Of a stretch of 11,545 nt of DNA, positions 1 to 5,704 are shown in pieces (within the stretch, counting starts at the first letter, position 1; the number at the start of each line of letters is the position of its first letter). The notes under the pieces were generated by a model. It did not search any database. It was not told where the DNA came from and saw only the letters and a program-made list of their open reading frames with translations. The translations under genes and the position numbers were made by a program. Source of the stretch: Clostridia bacterium (lineage in GTDB: Bacteria > Bacillota_E > RBS10-35 > JAJYVN01); NCBI GenBank assembly GCA_027335545.1, contig DAHWHV010000551.1, forward strand, positions 1 to 11,545, read 5' to 3'.

Positions 1-148
1 AGCCGATCCGGATGCCCTGGCCGTAGATCCCCTGCGCGTGGAACCGATGCAGCCCGTAGAGGCCCACCACGTCCGCCGGGCGCAGGACGGGCCCGCCGGG
101 CTGCGCCACGGCCCGGCGGACACGGAACGAGCGTATGCCGCCCCCCAT
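1..148 (-). CDS. Sedolisin/subtilase-type serine protease, N-terminal part (cut by window edge)
   Basis: The first 49 codons of a minus-strand gene that leaves the window at its left end. The ATG is at 148-146, and a very strong ribosome site (GGGGGAGGGG at 165-156) ends seven bases before it, which fixes the start. The readable protein carries the stretch LRPADVVGLYGLHRF followed by HAQGIYGQGIRIG. This matches the boundary between propeptide and catalytic domain in S53 sedolisins and related S8 proteases, where 'tPadlr..Ygl....a.G.G.G..IAv' opens the catalytic domain. No signal peptide is evident in the short, Arg-rich N-terminus, and the propeptide seems very short. The catalytic residues lie outside the window, so S8 and S53 cannot be separated and activity cannot be judged. 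Family assignment is inference from one short conserved stretch. Confidence 0.55.
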   Translation of the reverse strand, partial: MGGGIRSFRVRRAVAQPGGPVLRPADVVGLYGLHRFHAQGIYGQGIRIG

Positions 149-608
149 GACCGATCCCCTCCCCCGCGATCCGGCCGAGCGCGCGAACAGCCATGCCGCG
201 GGTCGCCCCGCGAGGCCGCGGCTCCCGACCTGGAACACCGTATGGGGACAACGTCGCCGATGTGCGCACCGAAGGGGGGTGGGAGACACGGGGAGCGGCG
301 GGACCGCGGCAGGGCGGCGCGCCTCGGTCACGACCAAGTGGACCACGCCCACCAGCCCGGGGGCCGCAGGTGCAGGTAGGCGCAGGTCAGGTGGGCGCGG
401 GACCTCCGGCCCGCCGCAGACGCGGACACGGATCTCCCCCACGCCACAGCCCTCTCAAGACGCCGGCCCACCGGCCGCCCCGCAGCAGCGGCACAGCTCT
501 GCCCTCGGCCGTGATCCCGTCCACGTCCGGAGCCGCGGAACCGACTCCTCCCCGCTGGACGGGACGGGCCGCAGCTGAACGCGGTCGGGTGCGCGGACGC
601 GCGGCCCC
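149..608. other. Intergenic region with no recognisable gene
   Basis: About 460 bases between the protease start and the putative terminator of the oxidoreductase. Short open frames exist on both strands, but their translations are Arg/Pro/Gly/Ala-rich, lack any domain, and look like GC-driven chance frames. The only small-scale order seen is four copies of CAGGT within 367-392 and the protease ribosome site at 156-165. The protease promoter should lie here, but no convincing -35/-10 pair was found. Confidence 0.5.
156..165 (-). promoter_or_regulatory. Ribosome binding site of the protease gene
   Basis: On the minus strand this reads GGGGGAGGGG, seven bases before the ATG at 148. It is the main evidence that the short reading frame at the window edge is a real gene start. 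Confidence 0.6.
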
Positions 609-664
609 GCGCGGTATACCCGCGCCCACCGCAGGCCAGCGGCGACCGGCGGCGCCGCCGCCGG
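609..664 (-). terminator. Tandem GC hairpins after the oxidoreductase gene
   Basis: Going downstream on the minus strand from the stop codon at 669, a perfect 8-bp stem with a 3-base loop (arms CCGGCGGC and GCCGCCGG) occupies 664-646. A second hairpin at 625-609 has a TATA loop, a six-pair stem and one bulged C. Neither is followed by a T-run, so a classical intrinsic terminator is not shown. Tandem GC stems without a U-tail also occur after other genes in this window, and I infer the same role. Confidence 0.45.
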
Positions 665-668
665 GTCC

Positions 669-1796
669 TCAGCGCACCTGCTCCACATCCACGGTGCGCC
701 GCTCCCGCGCCGAGCGCAACACGGCGTCCACGACGGCCACCACGCGGGCCCCGTCCAGGAAGCTGGGCCGGCAGTCGCGCCCGGAGCGGACCGCGTCCAT
801 GAACTCGTACATCTGGTTCTCGCGGAAAGCCAGGCTGGCATCCAGCGAGAGGGGCTCGACCCCCTCGCCGATCGGCGCGCGGCAGGCGTTCGGCACCTCG
901 ACGGCGGCCAGCGCCCCCCCTGCGGGGCCGATCTCCAGACTGTCGGGCCGCGCCAGCCGGTAGAAGGCGCTGGCGTCGGCCCCATGCACTTCGAAGTCGT
1001 CCGTGCCCTGGTCGCCGCGACCGTAGCCGCGAGCCAGTTTGGTGGACTCGAAGACGCCCACCACGCCCCCGGAAAACTCGCCGATAAAGGCGCACCAGTC
1101 GTCCACCTCGGCGGCCTGCCAGCGTCCGTCGGGCAAGCGCCGCTCCGGGACAAAGGTACGGGTCAGGCCCTGCACGGCCTGGATGGGGCCGAACATGGAC
1201 TGGGCGTAGTCCACGCGATGGCTGGCCATGTCCCCAAGGTCACCGGAGGCCGCCTGCGCACGCACCTGCCGCCAGCCCAGCGACTCGTCGGGCCAATCCA
1301 TCAGGCGGCGGCTGCGCAGGATGCGGGGGTGGCCCAGACGCCCCTCCGCCATCAACTGGCGGAGGTAGCGCATGGCCGGCACGAAACGGTAGGTGAACGC
1401 CGTCATGTGGCGTACCCCGGCCGCTCGCGCGGCCTCCAGCATCCGGATCGCCTGCTCGGTGTCCATGGCCAGGGGCTTCTCACACAGGACGTGCTTGCCG
1501 GCCGCGGCGGCGGCGATGGCCACCGGGCCGTGGACGTGGTTGGGGGTGCCGATCGTCACCGCAGCCACGTCCTGGCACTCCAGGAGGTCTTCATAGCGCG
1601 AAAAGGCCCGCCCCGGCGGAAGGCCATACTCCTGGGCCCGTTTGCGGGCCAGGGCGGCATCCGCGTCGCAGACGGCGACGATCCGCCCGCGACCGGAGTG
1701 GAGGATGGCCCGGGCATGCGCCCAATCGGCCTGACGACCGACCCCGATCAGGCCGAAGGGAATGACGGAGGCCGGGTCCCGGACGGTCACGGCCAC
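669..1796 (-). CDS. Gfo/Idh/MocA-family NAD(P)-dependent oxidoreductase
   Basis: A 375-residue cytoplasmic enzyme of the usual length for this family. It oxidises or reduces hydroxyl/keto groups, mostly on sugars or inositols, using NAD(P). The N-terminal Rossmann fold opens with GLIGVGRQA (residues 15-23). The family signature CEKPLAMD is at 105-112, with the catalytic-type Lys at 107. The C-terminal domain has GDLGDMASHRVDY (185-197), where D189 and H193 occupy the expected metal/proton-transfer positions. The start is GTG at 1796, with a G-rich site (AGGGGGTGG) upstream; the Rossmann motif begins at the normal distance from it. It lies 102 bases downstream of the FTR1 gene on the same strand, so co-transcription is possible. 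Substrate cannot be told from the sequence. Confidence 0.93.
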   Translation of the reverse strand: MAVTVRDPASVIPFGLIGVGRQADWAHARAILHSGRGRIVAVCDADAALARKRAQEYGLPPGRAFSRYEDLLECQDVAAVTIGTPNHVHGPVAIAAAAAGKHVLCEKPLAMDTEQAIRMLEAARAAGVRHMTAFTYRFVPAMRYLRQLMAEGRLGHPRILRSRRLMDWPDESLGWRQVRAQAASGDLGDMASHRVDYAQSMFGPIQAVQGLTRTFVPERRLPDGRWQAAEVDDWCAFIGEFSGGVVGVFESTKLARGYGRGDQGTDDFEVHGADASAFYRLARPDSLEIGPAGGALAAVEVPNACRAPIGEGVEPLSLDASLAFRENQMYEFMDAVRSGRDCRPSFLDGARVVAVVDAVLRSARERRTVDVEQVR

Positions 1797-1898
1797 GACG
1801 GTTCCACCCCCTGCGGGCGGGCCGCCGGCGCCGTGCCGCTGGGCGCGCCCCTGCCCGTACCCGTGGCGTTCGGGACGGGAGGCGGCAGTCCTGCGCGC

Positions 1899-2729
1899 TC
1901 AGGCGAGCCGCCGCAGTCGACCCGCGCCGCGCGGACCGCGGCGCAGGTAGGCCGGGATGGCCGTGAGCACGAACGCGCCGTAGACCCCGACCTGCAGGAG
2001 CGTGGGTCGGTCCGCGTAGCCGAAGAAGCTGTGGAGCAGATCGCCCACCACGCTGTGTTCGCGCAGCAGGCGTGCGCTGTGCCAGACCACCCGCTGCGCG
2101 ACGGGCAGCCAGCCGAGCGCCTGCAGGTTCTGCACACCGTCCACCAGGAGGCCCGCCGCGAAGAGCAACAGGAGGATGCCCAGCACGCGGAAGAAGGCGC
2201 CAAGGGGCAGGCGCCGGCCCAGGACATGCAGCCAGGCACTGCAGAGCAGGCCAGCCAGGAGGCCGAGGCCCGCCCCGGCGCCCAGGGCCGCCGGGCGCGC
2301 CCCCAAGGCGATGGCCAGCGTGAAGAGCACCGTCTCCAGCCCCTCGCGCCCGACCGTCACGGCGGCCAGGAGGACCAGCGCCGCCGTGGAGCCCCGGCGG
2401 AGCGCCGTCTGCACGCGGGCCTCCAGCTCGCGGCGGAGGCCCTGGCTCTGTTCCTGCATCCAAAAGCTCATGTAGGTCAAGAGCACCGCGGCCACCAGGT
2501 AGGTGACGCCCTCCAGGACCAGTTGCAGGCGCGAGCCGGCGTAAGCGGTCAGGAACCGATAGGCGACCAGGGCCACGCCGACGGCCACGGCCAGCCCGGC
2601 AGCCACACCCAGCCAGACGGCCCGCGCCTGATCGGGGCGCTCCACCCGCCGCAGATAGGCCAGGAGGATGCCCACGACGAGGCTCGCCTCCAGCGACTCG
2701 CGGAAGAAGATCACCAGGGTGGGCAGCAC
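1899..2729 (-). CDS. FTR1-family high-affinity iron permease
   Basis: A 276-residue polytopic membrane protein that should carry ferric or ferrous iron across the cytoplasmic membrane. Both diagnostic iron-binding motifs are present: RESLE at 10-14 and REGLE at 128-132, each inside a hydrophobic helix, as in the family consensus R-E-x-L-E. About seven hydrophobic segments are visible (near 2-24, 40-60, 72-90, 115-142, 147-168, 178-197 and 244-261). The start is GTG at 2729: the protein then begins LPTLVIFFRESLE, as FTR1/EfeU proteins do, and GGAGG (2738-2734) precedes it by four bases. An in-frame upstream extension to 2888 is Arg/Ala/Gly-rich and unlikely to be translated. It has no fused periplasmic domain, and no EfeO/EfeB-like partner lies in this window, so the electron or iron donor is unknown. 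Confidence 0.92.
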   Translation of the reverse strand: MLPTLVIFFRESLEASLVVGILLAYLRRVERPDQARAVWLGVAAGLAVAVGVALVAYRFLTAYAGSRLQLVLEGVTYLVAAVLLTYMSFWMQEQSQGLRRELEARVQTALRRGSTAALVLLAAVTVGREGLETVLFTLAIALGARPAALGAGAGLGLLAGLLCSAWLHVLGRRLPLGAFFRVLGILLLLFAAGLLVDGVQNLQALGWLPVAQRVVWHSARLLREHSVVGDLLHSFFGYADRPTLLQVGVYGAFVLTAIPAYLRRGPRGAGRLRRLA

Positions 2730-2836
2730 GGGCCCTCCGCCTTTCTGGGTGGCGGCGGCCGAAATCCGCCTGCTTTCGCTCGCAGCAGCCTTCAGCCGCC
2801 GCTGCCCCCGTGTCCCTGCGCACCCACGGCCCGTCG

Positions 2837-2858
2837 GCGCGGCCCGCGCGGGCCGCGC
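2837..2858. repeat. Perfect 22-bp GC palindrome
   Basis: The two 11-base halves are exact reverse complements, centred between 2847 and 2848, with no spacer. It lies about 108 bases upstream of the FTR1 start codon in the divergent intergenic region. Its all-GC composition raises the chance of coincidence in this genome. It could be an operator for a dimeric repressor or a transcript stem; the sequence does not decide. Confidence 0.6.
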
Positions 2859-3071
2859 GCTGCCGGCGGGACCCTCTGGCCCCGCCATCTACCCGGCTGC
2901 GGCCCCCCCGACCAGACCACGGCGCGCTCCACCACAATCCCGATCGAGCAAGTCGGAACTGGCGGCTCATCGTAGTCTCCCGCGGGGACGCCGGTCCAGC
3001 CGTCCGCGCGGCCGGGACGGGGCGCCCCCCCAGCCGGCCCCCCCACAGGAACGACCGCACGCGCTGCGAAT

Positions 3072-3115
3072 GGTTGCCCTGCCCACTGGGGGACGCCCCC
3101 TGTGGGCAGGCAACC
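3072..3115. repeat. Long imperfect inverted repeat / stem-loop in the lipoprotein leader
   Basis: Arms are GGTTG, one bulged C, CCTGCCCAC, a T/T mismatch and GGGGG on the left; a 3-base ACG loop; then CCCCC, T, GTGGGCAGG and CAACC on the right. That gives 19 pairs with one bulge and one mismatch, symmetrical enough to form on either strand. It ends 73 bases before the GTG of the CBM9 lipoprotein. No T-run follows. Possible roles are a leader RNA element, an attenuator or insulator between divergent transcripts, or a protein-binding site. Confidence 0.75.
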
Positions 3116-3188
3116 GCGCGGCCGGAGGCGCCACCCGGGAACCGCCCGGCGGATGCGCTCCCCCGCTCGGCATTCGGGGGGTGTTCGC

Positions 3189-3959
3189 GTGCAGACGGTC
3201 GAGAGATGGCAACTGGGGCCTCGGCGGGCCCGCACGGGTCGAGGCCCGCTCGGTGGGGTGGTGGCGCTGGTGGTGACGGCGGGCCTGCTGGCGGCCTGCG
3301 GCGGCGGCGCGGGGAACGGGGGGGCGGCGCCCAAGGCCGCCAATCCCAACCCCAAGCGGTCGACGACCGCGGTCGACATCCACTTCTGCACGCCCAAGCC
3401 CGCAGCCAATGCGGCGGATCCCTGCTGGAAGAAGGCCACCGCGACCCCGCTGGGCAACGTCATGGCCGGGCACATGCCCAGCGGCTTCTCGGCCACCTAC
3501 CAGGCGGTCTGGGACACCAAGAACCTGTACGTGCTGGAACAGGTCAAGAACCCCAAGGGCTTTTCGGCGGCCAACGCCAACACCACAACCCCATGGAACT
3601 CTGACGCCATGGAGGTCTATCTCTCCGCCAACAACGGCGGTGGCAGCACCATGGGCAGCAACGACACCCAGATCGACATCCCCCTCGGGTCGCCGTCGTC
3701 GGTCTGGGTGACGTCGGGCAAGTCGGCCGGGGGCGTGGCCGGCTATGTGAAGAAGGTCGCGGGCGGCTACGACGCGATGATGGCCATCCCGTGGGGGGAC
3801 ATCGGCACCTCTCCCGGGATCGGCCAGGTGATCGGCATCGACCCGGCCGCCGACACCTACAGCAACGGCAGCAGCCAGAACCAGAGCATCGCCTTCGGGA
3901 ACCCGGGCTCCAGCGAACAGAACCCCTCGATCTGGGGGCAGGCCGTGCTTGTCCAGTGA
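3189..3959 (+). CDS. Lipoprotein with CBM9-like carbohydrate-binding domain
   Basis: A 256-residue predicted lipoprotein. The signal peptide has Arg residues near 12-18, a hydrophobic core at 21-33 and the lipobox LAAC, with the lipidated Cys at 37, followed by a Gly/Ala/Asn/Pro linker. The rest matches the family 9 carbohydrate-binding module pattern: WDTKNLYVLEQVKNP (108-122), PWNSDAMEVYL (135-145), DTQIDIPLG (159-167), YDAMMAIPWGDIG (194-206), GIDPAADTYSNG (216-227) and a closing SIWGQAVL (247-254). Cys67 and Cys79 could form a disulfide. No catalytic domain is attached, so it probably binds sugar at the cell surface. The start is GTG at 3189, with GGGGGG at 3176-3181 seven bases before it; an ATG at 3153 is in frame but has a poorer site and would give an odd long n-region. 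Ligand unknown. Confidence 0.85.
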   Translation: MQTVERWQLGPRRARTGRGPLGGVVALVVTAGLLAACGGGAGNGGAAPKAANPNPKRSTTAVDIHFCTPKPAANAADPCWKKATATPLGNVMAGHMPSGFSATYQAVWDTKNLYVLEQVKNPKGFSAANANTTTPWNSDAMEVYLSANNGGGSTMGSNDTQIDIPLGSPSSVWVTSGKSAGGVAGYVKKVAGGYDAMMAIPWGDIGTSPGIGQVIGIDPAADTYSNGSSQNQSIAFGNPGSSEQNPSIWGQAVLVQ

Positions 3960-4025
3960 CGGCCCCGGCTCGCCCCCCGTCCACGCGCCATCCCCCCGCG
4001 CAGCTCCCACGCGAGAGGCACACCC

Positions 4026-4077
4026 GGCGGCGCCCGCGGGGCGCCGCCGCCGCCCCCGGCTTCGGCCGTGGGGGGCG
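4026..4077 (+). terminator. Double-hairpin terminator after the CBM9 lipoprotein gene
   Basis: The first stem is perfect: GGCGGCGCCC (4026-4035), loop GCG, GGGCGCCGCC (4039-4048). The second is CGCCCCC (4051-4057) then GGC-TTCG-GCC with a UUCG tetraloop, a two-base GT offset, and GGGGGCG (4071-4077). They begin 66 bases after the stop codon at 3959. No U-tract follows, so this would be a hairpin-only terminator or an RNA 3' end stabiliser. Confidence 0.65.
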
Positions 4078-4181
4078 CCGCGCTGTTGCGCCGAGGGACG
4101 GGCCCCGGGCTCCCGGTGGTCAGTGGCTTGCGAAAGTGGTAAACAGTAGATGAGCCACGCCCGGTCCACGGCGATCGGGTG

Positions 4182-4270
4182 CCGGAACCGGAGTCCGCCG
4201 GGCTTCGCGCCATAGGCGCGGGAGCGAGGTGCCGTGTGGCACCGGTGGTGCGTCGATCCGCCGGGGCGGA
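4182..4270 (+). ncRNA. Candidate structured 5' leader with tandem hairpins
   Basis: Four short perfect hairpins follow one another: CCGG-AA-CCGG (4182-4191), CGCGCC-ATA-GGCGCG (4206-4220), GGTGCC-GTGT-GGCACC (4228-4243) and TCCGCC-GG-GGCGGA (4257-4270). They lie about 200 bases upstream of the second lipoprotein gene. I compared it by eye with c-di-GMP, c-di-AMP, cobalamin, TPP, SAM, fluoride and T-box consensus elements and found no match. It may be a regulatory leader of unknown class or simply a result of high GC content. Confidence 0.3.
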
Positions 4271-4411
4271 AGCGCAGAGATCCACGTCGGCCCGGTGGCG
4301 ACCAGAGTTCGTCCGGCGACGCGGGACAGCCGCCGCGGCACCCCCACGATCAGACGCGACACACCACGGCAGGACACACCCAGGCAGGCTCCGGACGCCT
4401 TGGGGTTTTCA

Positions 4412-4436
4412 GGCTCAGCGTTCCTGGCTCAGCGTT
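4412..4436 (+). repeat. 11-bp direct repeat upstream of lipoprotein gene
   Basis: GGCTCAGCGTT occurs at 4412-4422 and again, identical, at 4426-4436, separated by CCT (period 14). The second copy ends 35 bases before the ATG at 4472 and about 20 bases before its ribosome site. This position suits an operator or the downstream part of a promoter, but no regulator can be named. Confidence 0.6.
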
Positions 4437-4471
4437 GGGGACCGGGATCAGGGTGAGGGAGGGATTCGCCC

Positions 4472-5050
4472 ATGCGTATCCGGCAGGGATCCGTCAGCCG
4501 CTCGGGGGCCTGGGTAGGCGCCCTACTCGGTGGCGCCATCCTGTTGTCGGCCTGCGGCGCGGGGTCCGCGGGCACCACCTACGGCTCCGCCGGCTCCCCC
4601 GGCACGTCGGGGACCGGCACTGCGGCGACCACCACCAAGGCCACGACCAGCCAACCGGTGGCGGCCGCGGCGAAGAAGTGCCCACTGACCGTCAGCGTGA
4701 CCAAGGCCGGTGGCGTCGTCTGGGGCAAGGTCCGGATCACCCCGGCCAGCGGCACGCCGATCACGGTGAGCGCCGCCAGCCAGGTCGTGCGCTTCCCGTG
4801 CGGCTCGCAGCTGACGGTCACGCAGAATCCCGCGCAGGCCAAGACCTGGCCCTTCAAGGGCTGGCTGCTCAACGGCGACGGGGGGGCCTATAGCGCGAGC
4901 CAGAAGACGGGCGCGACCCTCAAGTTCAAGCTGAACGGCAGCACCAAGGTCGCGGCCGACTACGCCTTGGCCGCCGGGACCAAGGCGACGACCGCCGGGA
5001 CCAAGGCGACGACGACCACCAAGGCGGCCGCCGGTGGCGGCTGGGGGTAG
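4472..5050 (+). CDS. Lipoprotein with bacterial-repeat (InlB B-repeat-like) core
   Basis: A 192-residue predicted lipoprotein. The signal peptide has Arg at 2, 4 and 10, a hydrophobic stretch at 13-25 and the lipobox LSAC with Cys28. A Gly/Ser/Thr/Lys-rich linker follows (29-69), then a compact core (70-165) with Cys70 and Cys110, possibly a disulfide. The core ends in FKGWLLNGDGGAYSAS plus TLKFKLNGSTKVAADYA (128-165). This is like the 'F.GW.gdg...s....tv.m.gd.tvtA.f' pattern of the divergent InlB B-repeat / bacterial-repeat family, usually a beta-grasp surface module. The tail is again Thr/Lys-rich and contains a perfect 21-bp tandem duplication (4971-5012), giving two copies of a GTKATTA-type unit. 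ATG 4472 has GGAGG nine bases upstream. It has its own terminator, so it is probably monocistronic. Function unknown; probably surface display or envelope binding. Confidence 0.8.
   Translation: MRIRQGSVSRSGAWVGALLGGAILLSACGAGSAGTTYGSAGSPGTSGTGTAATTTKATTSQPVAAAAKKCPLTVSVTKAGGVVWGKVRITPASGTPITVSAASQVVRFPCGSQLTVTQNPAQAKTWPFKGWLLNGDGGAYSASQKTGATLKFKLNGSTKVAADYALAAGTKATTAGTKATTTTKAAAGGGWG
4971..5012 (+). repeat. Perfect 21-bp tandem duplication inside the lipoprotein gene
   Basis: Bases 4971-4991 are repeated exactly at 4992-5012. The unit is seven codons long, so the frame is kept and the Thr/Lys tail is lengthened. Such duplications arise by slippage and may vary in copy number between strains. 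Confidence 0.85.
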
Positions 5051-5069
5051 CCCCTGAGGCGTCGTCCCG

Positions 5070-5102
5070 GGAGCGGGGTGCGGCGGAGCCGTGCCCCGCT
5101 CC
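5070..5102 (+). terminator. Terminator after the second lipoprotein gene
   Basis: A strong hairpin starts 19 bases after the stop codon: GGAGCGGGG (5070-5078), TG, CGGC, loop GGA, GCCG, TG, CCCCGCTCC (5094-5102). The outer nine pairs and inner four pairs are perfect around a symmetric TG/TG internal loop. Only two T residues follow, so it is strong in stem but weak in tail. Confidence 0.75.
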
Positions 5103-5356
5103 TTGCCCCTTCGCTGCCCCCCACCTCCGCCACATAGGGTCGGGGCCGCGGGCCAGCCCAGCGCCCTGACCGAAATCGCGCCGCCAAGCTCGGCTTCGTG
5201 GGGGGGTGAGCCGCGCCGCTGTGTCGTGCGCTTCGGCAGCGGCGGCGGGCCGAGGGCGCACGGGCGGACGGCACGGCGTTCCCACCGCCATGTGGTGCCA
5301 GACACGGGCGGAGGTTCCTTGGGGACCCCGGTGAGCGTCCCGCGACGATGTTCCTT

Positions 5357-5419
5357 AAGGGCCCACCAAGGGCCCACCAAGGGCCCACCGATGGCCACCG
5401 ATGGCCACCGATGGCCACC
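5357..5419. repeat. Tandem repeats: three 11-bp units then three 10-bp units
   Basis: AAGGGCCCACC is present three times without change (5357-5367, 5368-5378, 5379-5389). It passes directly into GATGGCCACC three times (5390-5399, 5400-5409, 5410-5419). The two units are related: both contain GGCCACC or GGCCCACC with a palindromic GGGCCC or TGGCCA core. The 10-11-bp period places every copy on one face of the helix. Confidence 0.9.
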
Positions 5420-5425
5420 GAGCCG

Positions 5426-5515
5426 TTGCGCGCCCACCGCTTGGACACGCGCCCCTTGGACACCCACCCCTTGGACACCCACCCTTGGCGCAGCCACCCG
5501 TTGTTCGCCCGGGCG
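5426..5515. repeat. About six tandem 15-bp TTG-headed repeats
   Basis: Units begin at 5426, 5441, 5456, 5471, 5485 and 5501 and are 14-16 bp long. The middle three are nearly identical (TTGGACACCCACCCC type); the outer ones are degenerate. The minus strand of 5452-5484 reads GGG-T-GGG-N7-GGGG-T-GGG followed by another GGGG run, a canonical G-quadruplex pattern. The array sits 55 bases before a possible GTG start and 190 before the chosen ATG of the HD-GYP gene. Confidence 0.85.
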
Positions 5516-5704
5516 TTCCCCTCACAAAGACGCGGTCCGCCGCCGATATGACCTCGGGGGTGGGGTCAGGTGTTCCCGGACAGCGGTGCGGCACGGGGGG
5601 CGCCCGGAGGCACCACCCGGTCGGCACGCCTCTGGGGCCTCCTGCAGCGCCGCGCCCCCGTGGGCACCTGGCGCCTGACGGGGCGCCCGGAGGTCAGCCC
5701 CGCG

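Larger units (their letters stand above)
2730..3188. other. Divergent intergenic region (FTR1 / CBM9 lipoprotein)
   Basis: About 460 bases between two divergently oriented genes, so at least two promoters should be here. It holds the FTR1 ribosome site (2734-2738), a perfect 22-bp palindrome at 2837-2858 and a long imperfect hairpin at 3072-3115. A GGAAC at 2955-2959 followed after 15 bases by GTCT (2975-2978) faintly resembles an ECF-sigma promoter pointing to the lipoprotein gene. It is too weak to call. No Fur-like AT-rich operator was recognised near the iron permease gene. Confidence 0.5.
3960..4471. other. Intergenic region between the two lipoprotein genes
   Basis: About 510 bases with three layers: tandem hairpins at 4026-4077 (likely terminator of the upstream gene), a slightly AT-richer island at 4123-4158 framed by GTGGCT and AGCCAC, and a series of short perfect hairpins at 4182-4270. 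An 11-bp direct repeat (4412-4436) and a good ribosome site (GGAGG at 4458-4462) lead into the second lipoprotein gene. The promoter is probably near the AT-richer island, but no clear -35/-10 pair is visible. Confidence 0.55.
5051..5704. other. Repeat-rich intergenic region before the HD-GYP gene
   Basis: About 650 bases with no convincing gene. It holds the terminator at 5070-5102, a featureless GC-rich stretch to about 5350, and two tandem repeat arrays at 5357-5419 and 5426-5515. Open frames through the arrays give Pro/His/Leu or Gly/Val/Gln repeats on the two strands. These only mirror the DNA repeats. The frame of the HD-GYP gene is open back to a GTG at 5570, so part of this region could be coding. 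Confidence 0.5.

Noticed and set aside
984..2975. 663-codon open frame on the plus strand opposite the oxidoreductase and FTR1 genes
   Set aside because: Its translation is His/Gln/Arg/Gly-rich with no domain, and it lies antisense to two well-recognised genes. High GC removes stop codons in the opposite strand.
4237..4251. TGGCAC-N5-GTGC, resembling a sigma-54 -24/-12 promoter
   Set aside because: One mismatch in the -12 element, partly inside a perfect hairpin, more than 200 bases from the gene, and no enhancer-binding protein gene nearby.
5204..5215. GGGTGAGCCGCG, resembling the T-box sequence (GGGTGGNACCGCG)
   Set aside because: One base short with a mismatch in the core, no specifier stem seen, and no aminoacyl-tRNA synthetase or amino-acid gene downstream.
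4523..5497. 324-codon minus-strand frame across the second lipoprotein and the repeats
   Set aside because: Antisense to a gene with signal peptide, lipobox and ribosome site; its composition is Gly/Arg/Pro-rich with no domain.
5348..5551. 67-codon frame through the repeat arrays giving LDTHP-type peptide repeats
   Set aside because: The peptide periodicity only reflects the 15-bp DNA repeat; other frames give equally regular peptides, and no ribosome site is close to the ATG.
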